A stretch of DNA of 64,000 nucleotides from Clostridium sp. AT4 (lineage in GTDB: Bacteria; Bacillota; Clostridia; Lachnospirales; Lachnospiraceae), in contig NZ_LN999828.1 in the NCBI RefSeq assembly GCF_001517625.2, forward strand, positions 186,001 to 250,000, read 5' to 3'. A program made the position numbers and the translations under genes. The notes under the pieces were generated by a model that made no database searches, was not told the origin of the DNA, and saw only the letters and a program-made list of their open reading frames with translations. Below are positions 53,501 through 60,972 of this stretch, one piece after another. Numbering within the stretch: the stretch's first letter is position 1; each line of letters opens with the position of its first letter.

Positions 53501-54553
53501 GGCTATGTGGTAAAATTCCTGGGAGACAACTTCCTCCATGAGGAACCCTATTCCACGGCTCTCCAGCAGATGGGAATTGAGATCCTCTACGGGGATGACT
53601 GGGCTTCCGGTATCTGGGACTGGCTGAAACGGAATAAGGATGAAATTGATTTTGCCTATTTAAACCGGCCCCATATTGCCACAAAATATGTGGACTTTAT
53701 TAAGGAAAATACGAATATCAAAGTGATTTATTACGGCCATGACCTTCATTTCCTGCGTCTGGGACGGGAGTATGCTCTTACAGGCGATATTTCAATCAAG
53801 CGTGAGGCTGATTACTGGAAAGCCATTGAGCTGTCCATGATGCGGAAGGCGGCCATTTCCTATTATCCGTCCTATGTGGAGGTAGATGCCATCCACAAGA
53901 TTGACCCGGAAATCCCGGTAAAGGCCATTACAGCCTATGTATACGATGAATTTCTTGCCAATATCCAGGAGGACTTCGCAAAGAGAGAAGGACTGCTCTT
54001 TGTAGGCGGATTTGCTCATCCGCCCAATGCGGATGCAGTGCTGTGGTTCGCACAGGAGATCTTCCCGCTGATCCGGGAAAAACTTCCGGAGATAAACTTC
54101 TATGTGGTAGGATCCAAGGTTACGGATGAGATAAAGGCCCTTGAGCAGCCTGGAAACGGAATTATCATAAAGGGCTTTGTCAGCGAAGAAGAGCTGGCGG
54201 AGCTGTATGCCTCCTGCCGAATCGTAGTCGTTCCCCTGCGGTACGGGGCCGGCGTAAAGGGCAAGGTAGTCGAAGCCATCTACAACGGAGCCCCCATTGT
54301 CACAACCGGCACCGGAGCCGAAGGAATTCCGGAGGTAGAAACCATACTGGAAATCGAGGATGATCCGGCTGCATTTGCAGAAAAATGTGTATCTCTCTAC
54401 AACGATCCTGCCCGCTGCCGGAGTATGTGTCACGCCACTCAGGACTATATCCGCAGACACTTCAGCCTCGAAGGCGCATGGAAGGTGATAGAGGAGGACT
54501 TTCGCGACAGCAGTGAGCAGTGCAGCCATGCAGAATTTCACGTTGAAAAGTAA
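50531..54553 (+). CDS. Giant methyltransferase / kinase-like / coiled-coil / GT2 / GT4 fusion
   Basis: This 1340-residue protein has five parts. Residues 1 to about 235 are a SAM methyltransferase-like fold (VLQLDSGYGVLTG loop, VVLESSR). Residues about 240-515 are an APH/WbdD-like kinase fold with K298 (YVEK), the catalytic loop D430-xxxx-N435 (NIDGLFENLM) and D447 in LYCLDYEWVF. A charged coiled coil spans about 525-600, then a stem KLRRKLGVQVNKAF. A GT2 domain starts near 693 (VSIVIPCYNQ; IIADDVSTD) and a GT4 domain near 958 (VGGFAHPPNADAV; PLRYGAGVKGKVVEA). E. coli WbdD carries methyltransferase, kinase and coiled-coil ruler, while WsaE combines a methyltransferase with rhamnosyltransferases; this joins both ideas. 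Functions are inferred from motifs. Confidence 0.88.
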   Translation: MNDISYEILDLFKKYGSDPEGIQKILENDSRPEVLYALSDVRKNLFDWMELEKCENVLQLDSGYGVLTGLFAECCAHVTVTDRRDENLVVNEQRNSSADNISYIKENDWKKEDHREAYDLVVLESSRPDMDLKVVVKEASQYVKQGGRLVFSCENALGLCFLSGAVHDEDESAFTKGELEAAFREAGLETVEFYYPMPEYKRAQTVYSDRYLPGKGDIPHVTAVYDRQRWACIHEDEISDKLVQEKAFGLFANAYLAVASKEQEPFDTIFAKYNRTRKPQFQIRTRILEENGKRYVEKAALTEASGAHIGSMEEKHEKLSKVNPEVHVLEPHFSEDKQAVRFEFLTGKTLAEELGGQIRGKKAPVEAIQAAMEQVFSKAALRPESFYVTPEFLEVFGRDPAEDSQDSAPGELEQQLSALSDASYAVSNIDGLFENLMVSGGKLYCLDYEWVFDFPVPAGFVRYRNLVYFYYKYEGLMDYENAADFLKEFGIGEELSGLYAAMEESFQSWVHGDGTQGYMGNYKQRLVTLEELKAQEKELDQARERINQLQEEVEERNIQVKKDQEILRLTNNHVKNLEIMIKDLRHEIDELGKLATYLNGHEAAVYKLRRKLGVQVNKAFPKGTRKRKVLNYCFHTVRHPARYMKMYATKEGRNLIEGDFKIGEGYLTGGHLSFPQYPGEGKEGKNGWEGPLVSIVIPCYNQIHYTYACLQSILEYTKDVTYEVIIADDVSTDATAEISRFVDGLVICRNQTNQGFLRNCNQAAKAARGKYIMFLNNDTKVTEGWLSSLVKLIESDPSIGMVGSKLVYPDGRLQEAGGILWSDGSGWNYGRLDDPDKAEYNYVKDVDYISGAAILLSVQLWKQIGGFDERFAPAYCEDSDLAFEVRKAGYRVVYQPLSKVIHFEGVSNGTDVNGTGLKRYQVENSKKLREKWADEFKRQSVNDGNPNPFRARERSQGKKVILVVDHYVPTFDKDAGSKTTYQYLKMFLKKGYVVKFLGDNFLHEEPYSTALQQMGIEILYGDDWASGIWDWLKRNKDEIDFAYLNRPHIATKYVDFIKENTNIKVIYYGHDLHFLRLGREYALTGDISIKREADYWKAIELSMMRKAAISYYPSYVEVDAIHKIDPEIPVKAITAYVYDEFLANIQEDFAKREGLLFVGGFAHPPNADAVLWFAQEIFPLIREKLPEINFYVVGSKVTDEIKALEQPGNGIIIKGFVSEEELAELYASCRIVVVPLRYGAGVKGKVVEAIYNGAPIVTTGTGAEGIPEVETILEIEDDPAAFAEKCVSLYNDPARCRSMCHATQDYIRRHFSLEGAWKVIEEDFRDSSEQCSHAEFHVEK

Positions 54554-54637
54554 GCTCGCTTACTTTTCGACGGGGAAAGCTGCATGGCTATAGGGCGAAC
54601 GCCTGCGACCGAGGAAACGCGCAGCGTTTTCGAGGTC
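54524..54637. repeat. Nested inverted repeats at the end of the giant gene
   Basis: An outer 10 bp stem (AGCCATGCAG at 54524, CTGCATGGCT at 54580) encloses an inner 14 bp stem (54541-54554 with 54559-54572, one G-U pair) over the stop codon. A second hairpin (GACC/GGTC with AAACGC/GCGTTT, 54607-54637) follows. It may be a terminator or processing element, or the scar of a small repeat insertion. Confidence 0.7.
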
Positions 54638-54676
54638 AGCACTGAGGAATTTAAGTATACATTTAAGGAGAACAAA

Positions 54677-55384
54677 ATGCAGGCAATACTTCTCGCCGGA
54701 GGTCTGGGCACCCGTTTACGCAGCGTCGTAAGCGACCGTCCCAAGCCAATGGCTCTCATACAGGAAAAACCATTTATGGAGTACGTTACCAGAGAACTGG
54801 TGCGAAACGGCGTCAGGGATATTATTTTTGCCGTAGGCTATAAGGGCTCCATGGTGGAAGAATATTTTAAAGACGGCAGCGATTTTGGCTTTCATGCAGC
54901 TTACGCCTATGAGGAAACCCTCCTAGGCACCGCAGGGGCCATTAAAAATGCCGGAAAATTCATTACAGAGGATCGTTTTTTCGTTCTCAATGCAGATACC
55001 TTTTACCAGATTGACTATACAAGACTGGTAAGGCAGCAGGATGAGCAGCAGCTGGACATGGCGCTGGTGCTGCGCAGAGTGCCGGACGTATCCCGCTATG
55101 GTCAGGCTGTTTTAGATGAAAAGGGCATCCTTACAGGCTTTAATGAAAAGACACAGGAGGCAGAATCCGGCACCATAAACGGCGGTATTTACCTTATGAA
55201 AAAAAGCCTTTTAGACGAGATTCCGGAGGGAAAGGTATCTCTGGAAAATGACAGGATTCCCTGCTGGCTGTCAGAGGGAAAGCGGCTGGGCGGCTTTGTA
55301 AATGACGGTTATTTCATTGATATCGGTATTCCGGAGGCTTATTTCCAGTTCCAGAGGGATGTAGAAACAGGCGTTGTCCGGTAG
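54677..55384 (+). CDS. hddC: D-glycero-alpha-D-manno-heptose 1-phosphate guanylyltransferase
   Basis: This 235-residue nucleotidyltransferase has AILLAGGLGTRLRSVVSDRPKP-type opening residues (LAGGLGTRLRSVV at 5-17; KPMALIQEKPF) and VLNADTFYQID. With the next three genes (kinase, phosphatase, isomerase) it matches the GDP-D-glycero-alpha-D-manno-heptose pathway described for S-layer glycans. AAGGAG lies 6 bp before the ATG. The assignment depends partly on the neighbours; it could accept another sugar-1-phosphate. Confidence 0.88.
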   Translation: MQAILLAGGLGTRLRSVVSDRPKPMALIQEKPFMEYVTRELVRNGVRDIIFAVGYKGSMVEEYFKDGSDFGFHAAYAYEETLLGTAGAIKNAGKFITEDRFFVLNADTFYQIDYTRLVRQQDEQQLDMALVLRRVPDVSRYGQAVLDEKGILTGFNEKTQEAESGTINGGIYLMKKSLLDEIPEGKVSLENDRIPCWLSEGKRLGGFVNDGYFIDIGIPEAYFQFQRDVETGVVR

Positions 55385-55407
55385 GTAAGAAACGGAAGGA
55401 GAAAAAT

Positions 55408-56478
55408 ATGGTAATCAGAGGCAGAGCGCCCCTGCGGGTCAGCTTCGGCGGAGGCGGCACGGATGTAGCCCCTTTCTGCGAGGAGCAGGGCGGCGCAATT
55501 ATTGGGAGCACCATCAATAAATATGCCTACTGCTCTATCGTACCCAGAGAGGACGATCAGATCATTGTCCATTCTCTGGATTTCGATATGACAGTAAAGT
55601 ACAATACAAAGGAAAACTACGTCTATGACGGCCGTCTGGATCTGGTAACAGCGGCTCTTAAGGCGATGGAGATCAGCCAGGGCTGCGAGGTATATTTACA
55701 GTGCGACGCGCCTCCCGGCTCAGGCCTTGGAACCTCCTCTACTGTGATGGTAGCCATGCTTACGGCTATGGCAAGATGGAAGGGGATCATGATGGACGCC
55801 TATGCCATGGCGGATCTGGCCTATCAGGTGGAGCGGCTGGATTTAAAGATTGACGGCGGCTATCAGGATCAGTATGCGGCGGCCTTCGGCGGCTTTAATT
55901 TTATTGAGTTCCACGGCAGAAACAACGTAGTTGTAAATCCCTTGAGAATCAAAAAGGACATTATCCATGAGCTGCAGTACAACCTTTTACTGTGCTATAC
56001 GGGAAATATCCATGTATCTGCCAACATTATCAGGGATCAGGTACAGAATTACGAGAAAAAGGATGCCTTTGAGGCCATGTGTGAGGTAAAGGCCCTGGCT
56101 TATGCCATGAAGGACGAGCTGTTAAAGGGAAACCTCCACAGCTTCGGAAAACTCCTTGACTATGGATGGAAAAGCAAAAAGCGCATGAGCAGCAAGATCA
56201 CCAATCCTCAGATTGATATGCTTTATGACGAGGCGATCAAGGCCGGAGCCCTGGGAGGAAAGCTCCTTGGAGCCGGCGGCGGCGGTTATCTTCTCATGTA
56301 CTGCCCATACAATGTGCGCCACAAGGTAGCGGCCCGTATGGAGCAGGCAGGAGGCCAGCTGGCAGACTGGAATTTTGAACTGCGCGGAGCCCAGAGCTGG
56401 GTGGCAGACGAGGAGCGCTGGAAGTACGATCAGGTAAAGGTTCATATGCCAAATAAGATTTATACCTTTGATCTGTAA
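55408..56478 (+). CDS. hddA: D-glycero-alpha-D-manno-heptose 7-phosphate kinase (GHMP)
   Basis: This 356-residue GHMP kinase has the ATP loop PPGSGLGTSSTVMVAML (about 106-122), an N-terminal PLRVSFGGGGTDVAPF and a C-terminal GGKLLGAGGGGYLLM motif. It should phosphorylate D-glycero-D-manno-heptose 7-phosphate at C1. Homologues occur for fucose and other sugars, but the four-gene cassette supports heptose. It starts 23 bp after hddC. Confidence 0.9.
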   Translation: MVIRGRAPLRVSFGGGGTDVAPFCEEQGGAIIGSTINKYAYCSIVPREDDQIIVHSLDFDMTVKYNTKENYVYDGRLDLVTAALKAMEISQGCEVYLQCDAPPGSGLGTSSTVMVAMLTAMARWKGIMMDAYAMADLAYQVERLDLKIDGGYQDQYAAAFGGFNFIEFHGRNNVVVNPLRIKKDIIHELQYNLLLCYTGNIHVSANIIRDQVQNYEKKDAFEAMCEVKALAYAMKDELLKGNLHSFGKLLDYGWKSKKRMSSKITNPQIDMLYDEAIKAGALGGKLLGAGGGGYLLMYCPYNVRHKVAARMEQAGGQLADWNFELRGAQSWVADEERWKYDQVKVHMPNKIYTFDL

Positions 56479-56491
56479 GCAGGAATGAGAT

Positions 56492-57067
56492 ATGGAAAAA
56501 ATTGTATTTTTGGACCGGGACGGCACGCTGAATGAAGAGGTAAATTATCTGCACCGTCCGGAGGATATGCATCTGCTAGCCGGGGTGCCGGAAGCTTTGA
56601 GAAGGCTTAAGGAGGCCGGATTTAAGCTGGTGGTGGTCACCAATCAGGCCGGGGTAGCCAGAGGATATTATACGGAAGAGGATGTAAAAGTCCTTCATCG
56701 GTATATGAATGAGCTGCTGGCGGCAGAGGGGGCCGAAATAGACGGCTTTTATTACTGTCCCCACCATCCGGTTCACGGAATCGGGAGCTATAAAAAGGAG
56801 TGCAGCTGCCGGAAACCGGGAATCGGTATGTTTTTGCAGGCAGAAGAGCGGTTTACAGCAGATAAGTCCCATTCCTATATGATTGGAGATAAGCTTTTAG
56901 ACACGCAGGCGGGGAAGAACTACGGTGTGACCTCCATTCTGGTAGGAACGGGATATGGGAAGGAGCTTTATGAAGCCAGTCAGGCGAAGAAGGATGAAGC
57001 GCCCTCATATGATTATTATGCAGAGAATCTGCCCCAGGCTGCGGACTGGATTTTAAGGCGGCAGTAA
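56492..57067 (+). CDS. gmhB: D-glycero-D-manno-heptose bisphosphate phosphatase (HAD)
   Basis: This 191-residue HAD phosphatase has the motif FLDRDGTLNEEVNYL (DxDGT nucleophile at about 7-11), VVTNQAGVARG (motif II) and the Cys/His zinc cluster YYCPHHP...CSCRKP typical of GmhB. It removes the C7 phosphate of heptose 1,7-bisphosphate. It starts 13 bp after hddA and is part of the same operon. Confidence 0.93.
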   Translation: MEKIVFLDRDGTLNEEVNYLHRPEDMHLLAGVPEALRRLKEAGFKLVVVTNQAGVARGYYTEEDVKVLHRYMNELLAAEGAEIDGFYYCPHHPVHGIGSYKKECSCRKPGIGMFLQAEERFTADKSHSYMIGDKLLDTQAGKNYGVTSILVGTGYGKELYEASQAKKDEAPSYDYYAENLPQAADWILRRQ

Positions 57068-57110
57068 AGCAGAGGCGTGATATATTTCAGGAAAAAAGAG
57101 AGGTAACAGG

Positions 57111-57761
57111 ATGAACGGCAGTAAGGTAGATTTGATTCTTAAGGAGTTGATGGAGCGCTATCCGGTACTGATGCCTGTAAAAGAGGACATTTTTAAGACA
57201 TATGAAATTCTCAGGGATGCCTTTTTGCAGGATGGAACGCTTCTCATAGCCGGAAACGGCGGAAGCTGTGCGGACAGCGAGCATATTGTGGGGGAACTGA
57301 TGAAGGGGTTTGTAAAACGGCGTCCGGTGACTCCTGCCTTTGAACAGAAGCTTAAGGAGGCAGAGCCGGAGCTTGGAGAGGAACTGGCAAAGCGGCTTCA
57401 GGGGGCTCTTCCTGCCATTGCCCTTACGGGTCATCCCGCCCTTTCCACAGCCTTTTTAAATGATGTGGACGGAAGCATGGGCTTTGCACAGCAGGTCTAT
57501 GGTTACGGAAGAAAGGGAGACGTATTTTTAGGAATTACCACCTCCGGAAATTCAAAGAATATCCTGTATGCAGCAGCTGTGGCAAAAGCAGCAGGCTTAA
57601 AGGTCATTGGCCTTACAGGAAGGGATGGCGGCCGTTTAAAGGCGATGACGGATGCCTGTATTGTGGTTCCGGAGCAGGAAACCTTTAAGATACAGGAATT
57701 TCATCTGCCGGTTTATCATGCCCTGTGCCTGATGTTAGAGGAGTATTTTTATGAGGTATAA
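57111..57761 (+). CDS. gmhA: Sedoheptulose 7-phosphate isomerase (SIS)
   Basis: This 216-residue SIS-domain protein catalyses the first committed step to D-glycero-D-manno-heptose 7-phosphate. AGNGGSCADSEHIVGELMKGF-type residues (GNGGSCADSEHIVGEL at about 47-62) and GITTSGNSKNI (about 143-153) are family marks. It overlaps the next GT2 by 11 bp and follows gmhB by 43 bp. It completes the set needed to make GDP-heptose from sedoheptulose 7-phosphate. Confidence 0.94.
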   Translation: MNGSKVDLILKELMERYPVLMPVKEDIFKTYEILRDAFLQDGTLLIAGNGGSCADSEHIVGELMKGFVKRRPVTPAFEQKLKEAEPELGEELAKRLQGALPAIALTGHPALSTAFLNDVDGSMGFAQQVYGYGRKGDVFLGITTSGNSKNILYAAAVAKAAGLKVIGLTGRDGGRLKAMTDACIVVPEQETFKIQEFHLPVYHALCLMLEEYFYEV

Positions 57762-58536
57762 GCACGTGTTTGCCATTCCGGCCTATGGGCAGTCGCCCTG
57801 GCTGGAAACCTGTATCCGCTCTTTAAAGGCTCAGAGCCAGCCGTCGCCGGTTATCCTCTGTACATCTTCTCCCAGTGAATTTTTAGAGCAGATGGCAGAG
57901 AAGTATGAGCTACCCCTTTATGTGCGCCGGGGAGAGAGCAGCATCCGGGATGACTGGAATTATGCCTATGAAATGGCAGATGGGGAATATGTGACGATTG
58001 CTCATCAGGATGATGTGTATCATAAGGAGTATGCGGCAGAGCTTTTGAAGGCAGCCGGAAAATGGCCGGATATGACGGTTTTCACAACGGATTACGTGAT
58101 TACAAAGGGCGGAAAAACCATTACAGGAGACAGGCTTTTGTGGGTGAAACGCATCCTGCGCCTGCCTCTTCGCTGTCCTGCGTTTAATGGCTTTACCTGG
58201 GTAAAACGCCTGCCTTTGATGCTTGGAAACTCCATCTGCTGCCCTGCGACCACCTACCACAAGTCCCTGTTGGGAGAACCTCTTGTGCGTTCTGAGTACA
58301 GCTACGCGTTAGACTGGGATAATCTGGTGCAGCTTGCAGAGCGTCCGGGCCGTTTTATCTGCCGTGAAAAGCCTCTTATGTATTATCGGGTTCACGACGG
58401 GGCGGCGACAAAGGCCTGTATGGAGGATAACCGGAGGGCAAAGGAGGAACGGGAAATGTTTGCCCGTTTCTGGCCGGAGCCGGTGGTCCGGTTTTTGATG
58501 CGGGGATATGCCTCTGCATATAAGGAATACGAGTAA
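57751..58536 (+). CDS. GT2 glycosyltransferase
   Basis: This 261-residue GT2 has HVFAIPAYGQSPWLETCIRSL at the N-terminus (split: HVFAIPAYGQSPW and LETCIRSLKAQ), the DD-type motif IAHQDDVYHKEYA (about 89-101) and a C-terminal YYRVHDGAATKACM. It overlaps gmhA by 11 bp, so it may be the heptosyltransferase of this cassette; that is inferred from position. Confidence 0.85.
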   Translation: MRYKHVFAIPAYGQSPWLETCIRSLKAQSQPSPVILCTSSPSEFLEQMAEKYELPLYVRRGESSIRDDWNYAYEMADGEYVTIAHQDDVYHKEYAAELLKAAGKWPDMTVFTTDYVITKGGKTITGDRLLWVKRILRLPLRCPAFNGFTWVKRLPLMLGNSICCPATTYHKSLLGEPLVRSEYSYALDWDNLVQLAERPGRFICREKPLMYYRVHDGAATKACMEDNRRAKEEREMFARFWPEPVVRFLMRGYASAYKEYE

Positions 58537-58551
58537 AGGAAATGTTTCAGG

Positions 58552-60933
58552 ATGTGCGGCATCAGACGAAGAGAGATGAAAATGGTCCTGGTCCTGCTCT
58601 GGGCAGCCGGGGCCATTGTGCTGGGAATCGGAGTATTTGAGCTGTTTTTAACCGGTTCTCTGGGGGAGATACTGAAAAAAGAGGAAACAAAGACCATGCT
58701 GGCCCAGGTGCTGGCCGTATTTTTATGGAACCTTCTGTGGCTTTCCAGAGTAAAGAACCGTAAAGCCCAGATTTTGGGAATCAGTGTGGGAAGCCTTCTG
58801 TTTGCCTGGTGTCATCAGATGCTTGTTCCTGCTGTTATATCAGGAGTGTGGATTGCAGTTTTAATCTGTCTGGGAAGATGGCTGAACGGGTGGCTGATGG
58901 GAGACCGGAAAAGGATGCAGGATCTGACCAGGAAAGAATGGGAGAATATCCACTGGGCAGAGACTCTGGCTCTGGGCCTTGTAACAGGAAGCGCCTTATG
59001 GATGGTCATTGTCTGCGTGATTTCCCTTACAGGCCATGGAGGAGTTCCCTTCTGGCGGATTCTGGCTCTGATCCTTACTGCGGGAACACTGGCGGTATGT
59101 GCGGCAATCCAAATCAGGAGAGAAAATGAGAGCAGAAAGCAGCAGGAAAGAAAAGCGGTTCCGAACAGAGAGGCCTTCTGGCAGGCTGTACTTCCGGATA
59201 CCTTCCCACAGGCTCTTTTATGGGCGTTTATCCTTACCATGGTTCTTTTGCAGGCAGGACGGCTGAATATAGAGCTGGATTATGATTCCCTTCACTACGG
59301 CCTGCGTTCCGGTTTTGTGCTGGATAATGGGAAGGGAATTTATGAAAACCTGGGAATGAATAATCTGGTGTACAGCTACAGCAAGGGGCTGGAGGTTTTA
59401 AACCTTCCGCTGTCAGGTACGCCTACCTATGGTTTCGTCCTGGCCTTTTCCTTCTGGACAACTGTGGGAACAGTGCTTCTGGCCGGACATATAGGCGGGA
59501 GAAACGGCGGAAAAACCATGGCTTTGTGGACAGCCGCTGTATGTGCTGCCATTCCGGGCATTATGAATATGGCAGTGTCTGCAAAGAGCGACAGCATTAC
59601 CCTTTTGTACCAGCTGATCATTTATGATTTCCTCTGCCTTGCCATTGGTAAGAAGGAGCAGGGGAAACAGGCGGTTCCATGGCTGCTCTTTGCAGTGGCG
59701 GCTTATATTGTGACCCTTGTTTTCAAGCCTACCGCACTGGTGTTTTCTACGGCACTGGGCGCGGCAGGACTGTTATGCCTGCTGCTTGGGAAAAATTTAA
59801 AAATTGGAAATAAAAGGTTAGTTTTCCTCTGGATGCTTCCGCTTATGGCTGCAGCCGGATTGTGGTACCGCACATGGAGGATCACGGGAGTACCGATCAC
59901 TTCTATTTTTGCCGGAATGTGCGAAAAGATCGGTTTTGAGGTAAAATATCCCTTTAATTTTTCACGGGTCATCGGGGATCCCTGGGCTCTGTCGGCAGGT
60001 GAGAAGGCAGAAAGGCTCATGGAGCGTCTGAAAGGGATTCTTCTTGCACCTGTGGGAGAAGATATGGACCATGTGATCATTGCCTGGGGAACGGGGCTTG
60101 TGACCATCCTTCTCATTTTGTGGTGCATAAACCTTATTTTCCGGCTTCGCTCAGGAAAGCAGTCCGGGCTTTTTATGAACAGTCATGACCGATTTGACGG
60201 CGTTCTTACAGGAATCCTTCTGGCAGGCTCTGTTTTAAGCATTTATACATTGAGCCAGGTGGACGGAAATTATTTTATGCTGGTATATGCGGTTCTTGGA
60301 ATCAGCGCAGTGCGCATGACAGGAACGTGGATAAAAGCCCGGAAAGAGGCAGGGAATCGATGGGCTCACAAAAGCCTCTGTTTTCTGGCAGTTCCATTTT
60401 TTCTATTCAATACGCTGGTATCCTGCACCACCAGCTGGGCCGGCACACCGGGCTTTACCCCTGTGAAATGGACCGGGCCGGGCTGCTATAACCACAGGAC
60501 AGAACAGAACGAGCGGAAAATACGCCGGGGCTATGAAGCGCTGGCAGCCAGCTTTTCACCCAGAGACCGGGTACTGGCTTTTGGATACCACCCTGAGGTG
60601 CTGGATTTAAACTGCTGTGTTCAGAGCTATTATGATGTGACCGGCAGTGGGGGAGATGTTTATCTGGTAAAGAAGCTTGCGTATTTTGAAGAATTTCTGG
60701 AATATGCAGGGGTTGACTATTTCTTTGTCCAGGCTGGATATCTGGCCGATCGGGCAAGGGCCTTTGAAATCGTTGAAGACATGATCGAAGAGGGAACCCT
60801 GCGGGATCTTACCTTTGAGTGGGGAAATATGAAAGCCCGTGTGGCTTTAGATGAAAAGACAGAGGAGCTTCAGACAGAGGAGGCGGAGCGCTTCCGCCAA
60901 AACTACTGTATGAGAGAGAACGGATTCCGGTAG
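58552..60933 (+). CDS. Large polytopic membrane protein, GT-C or polymerase candidate
   Basis: This 793-residue protein has many hydrophobic segments (more than 12) with an external acidic stretch IELDYDSLHYGLRSGF (about 241-256), where GT-C transferases often carry catalytic Asp or Glu. The C-terminal 150 residues look soluble and lie outside the membrane part. I could not match it to one family. A role in transferring lipid-linked sugar to the glycan, or in polymerisation, is suggested by size and context. It starts 15 bp after the GT2. Confidence 0.72.
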   Translation: MCGIRRREMKMVLVLLWAAGAIVLGIGVFELFLTGSLGEILKKEETKTMLAQVLAVFLWNLLWLSRVKNRKAQILGISVGSLLFAWCHQMLVPAVISGVWIAVLICLGRWLNGWLMGDRKRMQDLTRKEWENIHWAETLALGLVTGSALWMVIVCVISLTGHGGVPFWRILALILTAGTLAVCAAIQIRRENESRKQQERKAVPNREAFWQAVLPDTFPQALLWAFILTMVLLQAGRLNIELDYDSLHYGLRSGFVLDNGKGIYENLGMNNLVYSYSKGLEVLNLPLSGTPTYGFVLAFSFWTTVGTVLLAGHIGGRNGGKTMALWTAAVCAAIPGIMNMAVSAKSDSITLLYQLIIYDFLCLAIGKKEQGKQAVPWLLFAVAAYIVTLVFKPTALVFSTALGAAGLLCLLLGKNLKIGNKRLVFLWMLPLMAAAGLWYRTWRITGVPITSIFAGMCEKIGFEVKYPFNFSRVIGDPWALSAGEKAERLMERLKGILLAPVGEDMDHVIIAWGTGLVTILLILWCINLIFRLRSGKQSGLFMNSHDRFDGVLTGILLAGSVLSIYTLSQVDGNYFMLVYAVLGISAVRMTGTWIKARKEAGNRWAHKSLCFLAVPFFLFNTLVSCTTSWAGTPGFTPVKWTGPGCYNHRTEQNERKIRRGYEALAASFSPRDRVLAFGYHPEVLDLNCCVQSYYDVTGSGGDVYLVKKLAYFEEFLEYAGVDYFFVQAGYLADRARAFEIVEDMIEEGTLRDLTFEWGNMKARVALDEKTEELQTEEAERFRQNYCMRENGFR

Positions 60934-60972
60934 GCGTCCGGCAAACACACCTGAATAAAGGAGGCAGAAGCA

